DNA from: Tamarix chinensis
Lineage: Eukaryota; Streptophyta; Magnoliopsida; Caryophyllales; Tamaricaceae
DNA: 64,000 nt
Reading direction: 5' to 3'
Assembly (NCBI GenBank): GCA_030549775.1
Contig: CM060171.1
Location: 2,286,001 to 2,350,000 of the forward strand
The position numbers and the translations under genes are program-made. The notes beneath the pieces were generated by a model, which saw nothing but the letters and a program-made list of their open reading frames with translations, made no database searches and had not been told where the DNA came from. Each line of letters starts with the position of its first letter. Positions within the stretch are counted from its first letter, which is position 1. Below are positions 48,245 through 59,984 of this stretch, one piece after another.

Positions 48245-48775
48245 ATGGAAACTCTGCTCTATGCTCCAGCTATCTCTGGTTTCTTCAATGTGGTGCTTGA
48301 TCGGATGCTAAGTAAAGACTTCCTGGACTTCGTTACGCGCCGGGGAAGCACTAAGGAGTTGGTAACGGAGCTGACAGGGAAAATGGAAACAATTGAAAAG
48401 CTACTAGGTGATGCAGAGGAGAAGCAGACGGCTGACGAATATGTGAAATCCTGGCTTGATGAAGTGAAAGATGCTCTCTACGCTGCTGAGGACCTCGTCG
48501 AAAGGATTGACACCGAGGCGTTGCAACGCAAGACAGGAGCTGAAACTGTTGTAGCGGCACTTGATTCTCTTTTCCTAAAGAAAGTGGATTCTGAGATTAG
48601 GGATATCTTGCAGAGGTTCGTAAGTCTTGAGGGCAAAATAAATAACCTTGGACTGAAGGAAGGACAGCCAAGGGAACCGTCAACCAGTTTCGTGGATGAA
48701 TCTGTGATATTTGGCAGAGATGATAAAAAAATGAAATTATTAGATTCCTCGGTGCCAGTAATCCAAAAAATGTGA
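48245..48775 (+). pseudogene. Truncated CNL paralogue (coiled-coil part only)
   Basis: Homology to the intact CNL runs from its ATG through the coiled coil to FGRDD (about residue 160) and stops near 48742. Just before the break one C is missing relative to the intact gene (GATGAT-AAAAAAA against GATGATCAAAAAAA). This shifts the frame, and a stop comes at 48773-48775 at the edge of a copia LTR. Nine base differences from the intact gene occur within about 103 bp and all change amino acids (Thr, Glu-Thr, Leu, Tyr, Ser, Leu replacing Lys, Leu-Ile, Lys, Ser, Phe, Arg). The remaining 400 or so coding bases are identical. If expressed it would be a free coiled-coil protein of about 177 residues. 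It lacks NB-ARC and LRR entirely. Confidence 0.9.
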
Positions 48776-49473
48776 TCTGATTTAGTAATTAAATCTAATG
48801 TTAATCTCTCTATTTAATTTTTAATGGTGGAATTAGAATTAAATAAGTATAGATGTAATGCCTATCATGTGATAAGAAAATAAGGAAGATAATAAATTAA
48901 TTAGTTAATTAATTTATATCTTAAGTTTGTGCTTTTGAAATGAGGAGGAAAAATGAAGCGTCCGTTATAATAACTAATTTCCTGCACATGAGAAATAAGG
49001 GGCACAATAGTGCTGTACATTTTTCTATGCTGTATATTTTTCTATCTGCCCAAGAAAATAGTAACTATTCTACATTGGCACACACACTCATACATGAAGA
49101 GAAAGAGCATCAAGGGGAGGATTTTTCTTCTTTCATTATTGATGTGATTTCCATGTGAAATTAAATATGAAGAAGAAAAAATTAAGAAGGTTCTTCCTAC
49201 TTTTCGTAAGAAATACGCACCATTAAATTTTAAAAAAGAAGTGGAATTGTATAATTTAATTTTTATAATTATAAATTTTTATTATGATGTAATTAATTTC
49301 GTTAATATTTGAGGTACGCTTTAAAAGATTATTAATAAACGTTATATAGTTAAATTTTGTATATTGAATGATTATATTGTGCTTTAGGGTTTTACACGTT
49401 TGTCACTAGATTATGCATGAATTGTATATATTAATTATTGACTATAATTCATGCCATTAAATTACTTCTAGCA
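48771..49473 (+). mobile_element. Probable 5' LTR of a decayed copia element
   Basis: The stretch starts near TGTGATCTGATTTAG, right where CNL homology stops, and ends TTCTAGCA. It is followed two bases later by a tRNA-Met-type primer binding site, TGGTATCAAGGCC (49476-49488). The matching 3' LTR was not found, so the left border is approximate. The ORF at 48940-49158 inside it has no domain. Confidence 0.6.
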
Positions 49474-50159
49474 TTTGGTATCAAGGCCTTAATGGCCTCT
49501 ATTTTGATGGATTTAATTTAGAATAATAATCATTTTCAATATACGTATGTTTCATATAGTCGAGTTTTTAAAAAATAGCAAAAGTATTCCCTGCTTTAAG
49601 GAAACATAATCCGTGTTTCTTAATAGCGGAAGGGCTGTATTTTATATCTAACTCTTGATCTGGGTATCTAATAAAGAAACATGGTTAATGTTTATTAAAC
49701 ATCAGGGGGGTCGTGTTTTTTCTTAGACTCTTGGTAATATTTTGAACTAAGGAAAACATTGGTGCCCCATGTTTTTTTTTACTTTCCATCTTATTATTAT
49801 TTTTTCTCTTACGGTTATGTTTCCATGCATATTAAGGCCATATTTGGAGAATTTTGATTAAATAAAGCAAGCCTGTATCATGTGTGATTAGCATAATTAA
49901 AATGATTAGAACTTAGCTGGAATAATTCTAATAATTGACAATCACACATTTATTTGTTTCCTTGATCACACCTAGATTACATCATATTAGTTGTAATGTA
50001 TTATGCATATATAATGGGTGTAGTATCACAAAACCATTCATTAGCATAGGCAAAGTACATGTGATACATTAGTAGAGCATGTATATAGGTGTTTTTGGCT
50101 TCAAATTATATGTTTAAAATTTGCAGTAAACTGTCATGGTTTATATTCGATGTTTAATA

Positions 50160-51430
50160 TTAACGTTGAGGTCCTTGAGTTAAAAGGGGACAACTATAAG
50201 GTTTGGATGAGAGAATTCCCCTAACGCTTAACTGTGGTGACATGGATGATACTACTGAGTATCTTAAGTATGTGATAACTGAAGAAAGCATTGATGAGGA
50301 AAAGGTTGCACATGAGCGATGGGTGAAATCCAATCACATAAGCTGCATGTATATAAAGATTAAGATTTCTTCTTCCATTAGAGGCTCAGTTGATCATCAT
50401 CAAAGTGTCAATAACTTGCTAAAATCTATTGTTGAACAATTCATCCATTCAAACAAGGCCTTAGCTAGTATATTGATATGAAGTTTTCATTCATGAAGCT
50501 CACTATTATCGAGGGTGTGCGTGATTACATTAGGAAGATGAAGGATTTAGTAGCATAACTCAATTTTATAGAGGTTGAAATGTTGATGCCTTCTTAGCTC
50601 ACTTCATCTTGATTACGCTCCCAAAGGAATATACACCATTCAAAGTCACCTACCACACACAAAGGGAGAAATGGTCAATCAATGATTAATGAACATGTGT
50701 GACTTTTAATGGAGCAAAGAGTGTTATGATGCAAAACAAGGATAAGGAAAGGAAGAAGAAAACATGCTAAAAGGATAAATTTAAAGTACCACCCCTACCG
50801 TGAGATAAAGAAGCAATCTAAGTGTTTCTTCTATAAAAAGAAAGGACACATGAAGAAGGATTGTGCCAAGTAATGCAACCTATTTATTAAGGAAGGTAAT
50901 ATAAACTATTTGGTATGTTTTTAATCCCATATAGTAGATACAAATCTTGGTGAATTGATTTTGGTTCTACAATCCATGGTTACAATTCCTTACATATTAT
51001 GGCAAGAATGAGGAAACCAGTGGGTAATGAACAAAGTATATTTACAGGTAGTAAGATACATTTGGCTATGTATGGAATAGGCTTATGTTGGCTATTTCTC
51101 TCCGGTGGTCATTTATTAATGCTAGAAAAGACCTTTTATGTTCCAAGTTTTAGTAGAAATTTAATTTCTATTTCTAGACTTGTACTGTTTGGATGCTCAT
51201 TTATTTTCAAATAAAATTCAATTAATTTATTGCATTGTCTGAATTTCTTTACTCTACTGATTTAATACATGATGATTCAAATATTAAAATAAATATGGAT
51301 ATTGGTTCAAAAAGATGTATTATGGATGAGGACTAATCAGTACTTTAGCAAAAAATATTTAGTCATATCTCCATTGAGAGAATAAGGAGATTAGTGAATG
51401 ATGAAGTATTGAATAATAATAAAAAATTTA
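50160..51430 (+). pseudogene. Decayed Ty1/copia gag and protease region
   Basis: Translated pieces in shifting frames match the plant copia Gag family: LELKGDNYKVWM, DEEKVAHERWVKSN, IRGSV, SNKALASILI, VRDYIRKMKDL, then the zinc knuckle CFFYKKKGHMKKDCAK. After these come MRKPVGNEQSIFTGSKIHLA, LEKTFYVPSFSRNLISISRL and HISIERIRRLVNDEVL. Stops and frameshifts are dense. Its first knuckle motif reads CFFY, losing one Cys. With the LTR and primer binding site at 48771-49488 it forms the left part of an old element. Integrase core, RT and RNase H are absent. Confidence 0.85.
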
Positions 51431-51574
51431 ATAAAATATCCATTTTAGATCAATTTAAGATATGGCTTGGATATTCATCCAAAAAAAGTTTTAAGTTTTA
51501 AATAGATAATATAAAATATATAAAATATGAGTATAATTTTTTCATCCCTATTACTCTCATACCAAAGAAACGCT

Positions 51575-53267
51575 AATGATTTATTGATGTCTAATGGAGG
51601 AATAAAAATTACAATGCAAGCGCCTTTTTTATATATAGGCTTAATTAAAACCATCCATCTAGGTCCCCATTGGTAACCGAGCTCCTTTGGCTGAAGATAG
51701 CAAAGATTCTTCTATCTTGACTTTAGTTTCTTCAAGTAAATTCTAGAAACTAGTTTCTAGTGCATATAGATCTCATCAAACATTTAACCTATAAATTGTA
51801 TAAGTTTATTTATTTATTTATAATGTCTTTGTATATGTTTGTAGAATATTATTCATTGGATTATTTTGTGGTTTATATAGTTCTATGACCATTGTAACTA
51901 AAACCAGAATATCCTAAGTTAACTACAAATTGCATCCTATATGTTTGGAAACACTGATTAGTGTACACTATCATCAAGTTAATTATTAATTTATCCATAT
52001 TATAAATGAAGTCATTATATCAATCTATGCAATTTTTAAGATATTAATAAAAATAGTCTTAAAGTTACACTTACATCATTCATTTAAAAATAGCAAAATA
52101 TTTAATATATAGATAATAGAAAAAAGGTGAGGGTAAAAATAGAAATTAAGCTTTAACTTTTTCAAAATAAATTTCTTTTTTATATAATATTTTAATGATA
52201 TGATGACTTTCTTGTTGGTAAAGAAGTAGTATATATTAGATAGTGGTCCCCACTTTTTATAAACTTTCAAAACTAATCATCATGAATATGGGTTACTAAA
52301 AATAATATAAAAAATACTAAAAATATTCTCAAATTTTTTTGAAATACATGTTCATACTGATACAATTTATACATAAAAAAATATACATGTGTATGTAAAG
52401 ATATATACATCTTACAAGAATTAATACACATGCTTAACAAAATATAAATCTTTCATTATAAAAATACACATATTTTTGAATATAATTATATATCATTCAA
52501 GATAAGAATACACACCCCTAAGGAAATAATACACATCTTGTTGTATATAAATATATATTCCAATATATAAATATACATCCTCTAAGATACACAATAATAT
52601 AAACTTTTTAGCATATGAATACACATTTTTTAGAATATACATACATATTTTATAGGATATAAATATATATCTTACAAATGTACACATTTGTTCTTTATAC
52701 AAATGTACACATTTGTTATTTATACAAATGCAAGAGAGAAATACATATATCTCAAAAATAAACACACATCTTTCAATAATACAATTCGCATTTTACACAA
52801 AAATAATACACATCTTTTAGAAGATTGAATACACATTCTCATGAAAATACACATCTTTGAGAACAAGTATACACATTTCTCTGACAAAATACACATCTTT
52901 CAAAGTATACATGTGTAAGTGAAGGCATATATATCTTGCATGAATACAAAGGCATAAACACCCATTATCTAGGATAAGAATACACACATGTTTTTATATA
53001 ATTCTAAAAAAAATTACATATCTTCAAATATTGCATATCATTTAAGATACGAATACACATGCTAAAATAAAACTATAATACCCTCTATTTTCACTCTTAG
53101 AAAAATTCATCTAAAATTTTTTAATTGTAGAAGCTAAATAAAAATAATAAATGATTGTTTTTAGCCTATAATAGCCACATAACCCTTCTTGTAATTTTTT
53201 GAAGAAATTTTTTTATTATAAATTTCTTTATAGATTGATGTGTTTTAAATCACCACCTATTGTATAG
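51575..53267 (+). repeat. Repeat block B, copy 2
   Basis: Diverged copy of 46570-47650: the same GGTAACCGAGCTCCTTTGGC start, the same array of ACACATCTTT-type units (about 52330-53060, here longer) and the same end near GATTGATGTGTTTTAAA and CTATTGTATAG. Its right edge abuts the target site of the following solo LTR. Minus-strand ORFs (52076-52270, 52493-52765) are AT-rich repeat artefacts. Confidence 0.65.
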
Positions 53268-53272
53268 ACAAC

Positions 53273-55066
53273 TGATGAGTTCATATTTTGACACATTTTA
53301 TACCCTTATAATCTTATTTTTTGGTAGTTTATTTAATTAATATAGGGGACTAATTATTGTTTTATGCTTAAGTGGTAAAAATTGCATAAATTTTATTATT
53401 TGAGCTAAAATGATATAAATTAAGTAAATTTAGAATAAAATATTATTTATTAATATTTATTGAATTTTATTTTGTAGTTATTATTTTTTTAAATAAAAGA
53501 AAATAAAAAAAGAAATTTGACCTTTGGACCAACGGCCGGAGGCCGAAGGCCCAAAGGCCTAGAACAAAAGGCAAGCCAAACAAATTCAAACGAGCGGTGA
53601 GCGCACAGGTCGAAGGAGCAAATTGTGGGCCACGAGACAAGTCAGCGAGGGCTGACGTGTAAAGCAAGATAGCTACACACGATAATAAAAGGAGCAGGAA
53701 GAGCGTGAGAAGGCAGGCGGCACGAAACAAAAGGTCGAGAGTCAGCCGCAGGGCTGACGTGGAAAGGCTGACTGCACGGTGCGGTAGTAGGGGCGAGTAG
53801 AGAGGGACGGTAGAAGGCAGCGCCTTCTGAGGCTCTATGGAGGATGACACATGGAGAACAGGGCCAACGCACGGAAGGAGAGGCACAGGCTTCGAGGCAC
53901 GGAACGAGCAGCCTTCATCAGCCATCAGCCGCCAGCGAAGGAAAAGAAAAAAGAAAAAAGAAAAAAGAAATTTTTGTACGGAAATTTAAGGCAAACAAGG
54001 AATAAAATTAGAGGAAAATTTATACCGGTAGAATTTATTTCAGATAAAATTAATTTTTATTTGAATAAATTCTTGATCTTTTATCCAAAATTAATTCCGG
54101 TTATTTCTTTCTCTTATTTTTAATTTATATTTTAGATATATATTTCTGTGTAATTATTCTTTAATTATGAGTGGCTGATCATTTATTGTTAGGGAATAAA
54201 TTGAAAACCTAGATTAGAATTAGAATTATAATTTTATTTTCTTTGTTTCGTGAGATTCTTTCTTGACTCTATGTTAATTGCTATCGTTTATATGTATGAT
54301 TCTGTCAAGTATAATTTATTTGGTGCATGCGTTGTTCTGGTTCCTCATAAGTTACAGTATGTAGAATTTATATGTATAAATTGCAGCTAGGTTAGATAAC
54401 AATTCACCTAATCATTTTGTGATTCTAACCTAAGTGGTAAAACGTTTCGATACGTGTGGGTCAAGGAAAGGAAATACAACTAGACATGCTTTTTGTACTA
54501 GTATGGGTACTTAGATTGACAGCCTTCCACTTACACTTAATGCATTAAATCTAGTTAAATATAGGAGCCGATTGTTGCTGCTATACTGTTAGTATTTAAT
54601 AGGGTTAATATTGGCGCTTTGTCGTATTAATTAATTAAGGGAAGTAATATAAGGTGTATGGACCTGCTTTTGGTGTGCAACTTGGTTGATCTCATTCTCA
54701 CGATTAAAAGATGACTTAGAAATAAATATTATATTACGACCTAATCCAGTGGTGGATTTTTATTTCCCTTACATATTTCTCATATCTGCAGTTTCCCGTT
54801 ATTTCCCATATTTTCATTATTCTTATTATTAGTTTATTTTATTTTATTTACTCCTATATTATTATTTTTATAACCCCCATTTATATTTTTCTTATTTATT
54901 TATTTAGTGTTATTTAAGATTTTTTATTTTTATTTTTATTTTTAGTTTAAGCTAGTTAATTAGAGGTGAACCCTCTCAATCCCCGGCCTAGAATGATACC
55001 CTTATTTACCAGTGCTACAATTGACAACAAGAGGGTTTAAATTGCGTGCCGGTTATGGTCACACCA
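53273..55066 (+). mobile_element. Solo LTR of a Tat-like Ty3/gypsy element
   Basis: It starts TGATGAGTTCATATTTTGAC, close to the TGATGAGCGGATA start typical of plant Tat-lineage LTRs, and ends GTCACACCA. It is flanked by perfect 5 bp duplications ACAAC (53268-53272 and 55067-55071). About 1.79 kb with TG...CA ends and no gag-pol on either side. The GC-rich part at 53510-53940 contains open frames on both strands (53467-53925 minus, 53851-54123 plus) with no domain; I treat them as LTR sequence. Confidence 0.8.
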
Positions 55067-55071
55067 ACAAC

Positions 55072-58049
55072 TATAGCCTACACGACCATTTTTTACCACA
55101 ATATTTTTCTTTTTTCCATTGTTGTTTAGGGCTATTTTTGTATCGGTGTAACAATGAAGTATTAATGGAATTTTAGCTAAGAGAAATGGTGCAATTTCTA
55201 TAGAACAAGTGAATCAACTCAAGATAATACTCATCCTTGAGTTGTAGAAGTGGGGTGAGTGGGAGATTATCAAGGTTGGTCTTATAGGATAGCTTGTAAT
55301 TAGATGTGCATTTTTCAACATTAATACACTTGGCTTGAATGTTATTCCTCTTGTGGAATCCATTTATATAATTAGTTTAAAATTCTAAAAATGGAAGATC
55401 AAAGGGTGAGGATGCTGAGGTGTTCCTCACTATCTGAGTAATAGAGAGAGATGGATCATCCCTAGAGGAAGAGCCTCTACGCTAAGTAGATCAAAGATGT
55501 AAGGTAGGTGATTGAAGAGTTCTTTAATAACTTATATGATCAACTTGCCTTTTTCTTATCTTTCCTTTTTTCTTTTGAGTACTTGAGGCATCATGCTTTA
55601 TTTTAGTCATGATTGTCAATGAATAACATTGGAAAGAAGGAAATTTAGGGTTTAGAATGAATTAGAACAATAATTAAAGGAACCATAATTAATCAAAATT
55701 GAGATGGAATAAGGTGGAATTGATGAATCTAAAAGATGAAAAAAATTGAAAACTAGGGACTTCCAATCACACGCACATCATAGAACCACCCTCAATTAAC
55801 CACTAAAATTAGCATAATAACCCAAGAAAGTTCAGAGGTTCGAAACCATTACCAAAGGTTCCCTTCTTCAATTTTTAAGTGCCACCAAAAATCAACCTTC
55901 AAATCTTAATCCCTTGATTTTAATGAGTGAAATGCCATTGATTTGAGCAGTTTTAATTGAGATTTGGGTGAGAAAACATGAAAGAGGGCAGAGTTGGATC
56001 ATGCAAATGTGTAAGAGAGAAAGAGGTAGGAATAGTCAACAGGTTCAATAGGTTATTTAACTGCTCTTTTAATATTAGCAAGACCCGTTGGCTAGTGGCC
56101 TATACCAATGTACTAGTGCCTACTTGAAGACACTAAAAGTGCATAATAACATGACATGTATTTTTCCATTACATAACCACACTTCATGTTACTACTAGAG
56201 GTTATCTCCTTAGCTTTTGCATTCCTTCATACATGTTTATGCTTTGCTTGTGGTAGGCATTGAACCTTAAAGCAATTACATGCCACTATAGTTGGCTTTT
56301 GCTTAGCCATTTTATTCATTATTTTGTGGCAATTTTATTACTTCATGTTCTATTTAAAATCTTATGCTTGTTAACCTTCATTCTAGCCTTTTCATACTAT
56401 AATGATCTTGGCTTAGTCATTGGAGAAAATATACAACCATCTTAAACTAAAATCAATTAAGGTTGGTTTACTCATTACTTACAAATTATATTAAACTTGG
56501 TTTTCTTCTTTTTGAGTAACATACTTGGACTTAGTTGGATAAGCATACAATTTATAACAACATTTAGTGTTGTATCCTTAAGCATTAAATGACTGCAATA
56601 GTAGTTTTTTTTTCTTGAAGTTTTTTGTTAGAATTTTATTGATTGTTGTCATTAAGACTTTTGTTGCTGGGAGAATGGTGCTAATTAAAAAACATGTAAT
56701 CAAAGTAGTAGTATTATCAAGATCTGATGAGGCTCATTGTTTGGTTTCTAACATGTCAGGCTAAATGTATACCATGGTGGTCTTTGGTTAAATTAGCACA
56801 TAGATTGAATAATTATAGATAATATATAAATTTTTGATTACATGTGAAACCTGTAGATACTTATTGAGCTAATAGCAAAAGGAGAAACTATAGAGGGATT
56901 AATGAAGGAAAATAACCTGATTTAGACAAGTGTTAATCATAGCTCTCCAATGGTTTCCCTAATGACTCCCATACCTTCACCGACCCTTATAAGATCCCAA
57001 CCAATTATAATTATTCAACATATGGTGATTACATCCTATATTTTAGACGTATGCTATCAAAGAACTAAGGCTTGATTTACCTATTCAAATATATGTTGAT
57101 AGCTTCACTACTAAATTAGAAAACATTCTAGTTACTTCCTAACGAGTGATATATGTGGATCTAGTTCAATTTTGGATAATGATAATTGGTAACTAAAGCC
57201 TTGATTAACTTTAGTGATATGTTTGATAAAATTAGCTAAAAATTTAGTTAAAAACTTAAAATCTAGCTAAAACTTACATGCTATAAGATACATGAAGTAT
57301 CTTAAAATAAAAAAAACAATTTATAAAAAAAAATCTAGTTTTAATACATTTAAATCTAACTTAGAAGTTGCTTTCGGGCTTGACAAAAAAATTTGTGATA
57401 TTTGGCCCGATTCTACTTATCTAGGTACCATGTATTTTATATAATCTCATTTAGATATCATGTATTTGATTTATTTTTGTTTGAAATTTTTAGTACTATA
57501 TTATTATTATTATTATTAGTTTCATGTAATTAAATTGATAATATTTTATTATTAATTTTTTTAAGTTCAATTGGAAAAAATAAAATATTTTAAAAATATT
57601 TTTAATAATACTAAGATGAGTGTACTATCTTTGACATACTTACATGAAGAAAAAAAAAGATAAATTGTTCAATAAAAGGGCATGCTTTTGAATATGAATT
57701 TTTTTCCTCTTAGAGCTTTCCAATATGGCTCCGCATTTATATGCAAGGATTGATGATGAAAAGGTTAGCTACTGCAAGTTGAGAGTTTGAAATTTTATCA
57801 AGTTTATCTATGTCCAATAGGTAACATAAATCTAACTTAATAGATCTTTAGTCTAGATCTAAAGCAACCAAATAGCTATCCTATTGTCAAATCTATAAAT
57901 GTCAGCATCACACTACTACGAGCATCCAATATATAGTATATAATTGTCCTTATGGACAAATATTCTACGATTTGCTTTATTCAACCCTATTTACACTTGT
58001 TTGCATTCTCTAGCTGTATCTCTCTAATAGGAAGGATGTTGTCAATACA
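55072..58049. other. AT-rich spacer
   Basis: No gene is recognisable. A 56260-56445 ORF is hydrophobic but has no known domain. Around 57370-57500 lie fragments with TTTAGATATCATGTATTTG, related to the TTTAGGTATC-type MITE words seen elsewhere. The chitinase pseudogene may have had an upstream signal-peptide exon here that I cannot identify. Confidence 0.4.
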
Positions 58050-59413
58050 GGCAACTGGTTTCTATGTGGTGGCATCCAAGCTTCAGATATAGATTCAACT
58101 CTATTCACCCACCTATTATGTGCATTTGCACAGCTTGATTTAAAAAAATAAACAGATCATTCCCATAGAAAATGAAGCCTAATTTTTTAGTTTCACAAAT
58201 AATATCCAATAAAAGAACCTATCAGTCAAAAAACTCTTATCTATAGGAGGAGGAAGTATTGCTTTTGGTGTCCTCATTTTATTGGCTAGCCAAGCTTGTT
58301 ATCATAGATCTTTCATAGACTCTTCAATAAATCTAGCTAGGGACAATGGTTTTCATGGCCTAAGCTTTGATTGAGAATATTTGATGTTGATTTTAGATAT
58401 AAATAACTTGGCACTTCTCTTAGATGAGTGGCGAATAGCAGTAAACAATGAAGCAAGTATCTCTAGAGCAAAAACACCAATTCTAATTATTATAATTGCT
58501 TTCAGACCACATGTCAATTCTATAACCATATACCCAATTCAGTCCATATTTGGGAGCATGGATTAGATTAATGTCATAGCTTATGACTTCTATCCACCAA
58601 ATAGATCAAACGTTATAAGTTCACATGCTACATTAATTTATCCATTAATTTTAGTTAGAGTGATTGTTAGAATCAAAGCTTAAATTGATGCTAGTGTTTC
58701 TTCCAAAAACATTGTGGTTAGTGTTCTATTTTATGGATATGCATGGAAACTAGAATATCCTAATAACCATGGTTTGTTAGCACCTTCTAACGGGTTTGAA
58801 AGCTTTGTTGAGAATCTAAATGATGGGTCTATTGTGCATGATCAAATTCAAGAGTTTATAAGTGGAAAGAATGATGCAAAAATATTTGATTCTACTTATG
58901 TGATTAACTAGTGCTACCGTGGAACCACATGGATTGGGTAGGGCTATAAATGAGCTGAGCCAGTTCGGTATTCGGCTCGGCTCAACTCGTTAAAAGCTAG
59001 GTTCAGCTCATTTGTTTAGTGAAATGATCCTAAAAGCTCGGCTCGGGCTCGGCTTGTTTATTAAACTAGCCGAACCTGAGCTCGAAAAAGCTCGGCTCGG
59101 TTTATTTTTTAGCTTTGGCTTGTGAGCTCGGCTCGGCTCGGCTCGGCTCGTTAAAAGCTCGGTTCGGTTCGTTCATCTAGTTAAACGAGCCGAACCCAAA
59201 CATCATTTTAGGCTCATTTAGTTAAATGAGTCGAACCCAAGCCTAGGGGTATTCGGCTCGACTCGGCTCGTTTACAGCCCTAGGTATGATGATGCTCAGA
59301 AAATCTTTAAAAAGGTTTATATGCCAAGAAACATGGGTTGTTAGGGTATTTTTTGCATGGCATGTTGGATCTTATGACAACTGGTCACTTTCTCAACATG
59401 GCAGCATTTTATA
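58050..59413 (+). pseudogene. Class V chitinase (GH18) pseudogene, split by a MITE
   Basis: Pieces in order match plant class V chitinases: GNWFLCGGIQASDIDSTLFT, HLLCAFAQLD, KTLLSIGGGS, FIDSSINLARDNGFHGLSFD, LLDEWRIAVNNEA, YPIQSI, INVIAYDFYPPN, VLFYGYAWKLEYPNNHG and APSNG. Then come GTTWIG, (MITE), YDDAQKI and VFFAWHVGSYDNWSLSQHGS. The catalytic DxDxE motif is lost: Asp-Leu-Asp-Trp-Glu has become Ser-Phe-Asp-stop-Glu (TGA at 58372-58374). A second Trp codon is TAG (58566-58568 region), and other stops and frameshifts follow. GH18 chitinases cleave chitin and normally act in the apoplast or vacuole in defence. No functional protein can be made from this copy. Confidence 0.88.
58939..59282. mobile_element. 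hAT-like MITE inside the chitinase pseudogene
   Basis: About 344 bp with terminal inverted repeats TAGGGCTATAAATGAGC and GCTCGTTTACAGCCCTA. The interior is dominated by GGCTCGGCTCG and TTAAACGAGCCGAA words. This is a common plant hAT-type MITE layout. It sits between the codons for Trp-Ile-Gly and Tyr-Asp-Asp of the chitinase. The flanking 8 bp (GGATTGGG and GGTATGAT) match only partly, so the duplication has decayed or the border is off by a few bases. Confidence 0.88.
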
Positions 59414-59984
59414 TTATTGATCAAAATATAGTCACTTCTGTTCATGGTTCTATCACATATATTACCTTACAATTAATATATTAGTTGCAAACTTTCTCTA
59501 AACAATTTTCAATCTTCATGCATCATGACCTAACTATACTTGCATTATAGCTTTTTAGGCATGGGGTGCATAAATCTCACTAAGAGTTGACTTGAGGGAT
59601 GCATTAGTAGAAGCAATGGCATGTGCATGGAAGTATTGGGCCAAGGTAATGCTATGATCAAGTCATATATCTTATCTAAGGATCCACTTTATGGTTTTTA
59701 CTTTACACATAAGGGTGTAAAATTTATGACTTTTAAGCACCAAAATCTACTTGTGGTTTTCCCAGAATCTATGTGTGGTGTATTATTTTGCATAGGTTGT
59801 TTATGAACAAAATCTACTTCCTCAATAGATCACAAGGGAGTTTCCTCTGTTATATGAAATTATAACACCAATCATACAATTGTCATATTAATCAAGCTAA
59901 TTCATGTACAATTCACATTCAAGTATTATTTATGCAGGATTAAACTACATAACACTTAATAACATACCTTTAACCATTGATAAA
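59414..59984. other. Spacer
   Basis: A 61-residue ORF (59621-59806) shows no domain I recognise. Nothing else can be supported. Confidence 0.35.

Noticed and set aside
46950..53060. CRISPR-like spaced repeats in the ACACATCTTT arrays
   Set aside because: Units are degenerate and spacing is irregular, and the context is a plant nuclear genome.
53467..54123. Open frames on both strands in the GC-rich island
   Set aside because: They lie inside the Tat-like solo LTR and show no domain. The composition explains the open frames.
58714..58911. 65-codon ORF as an independent small gene
   Set aside because: It is a stop-free piece of the GH18 chitinase pseudogene.
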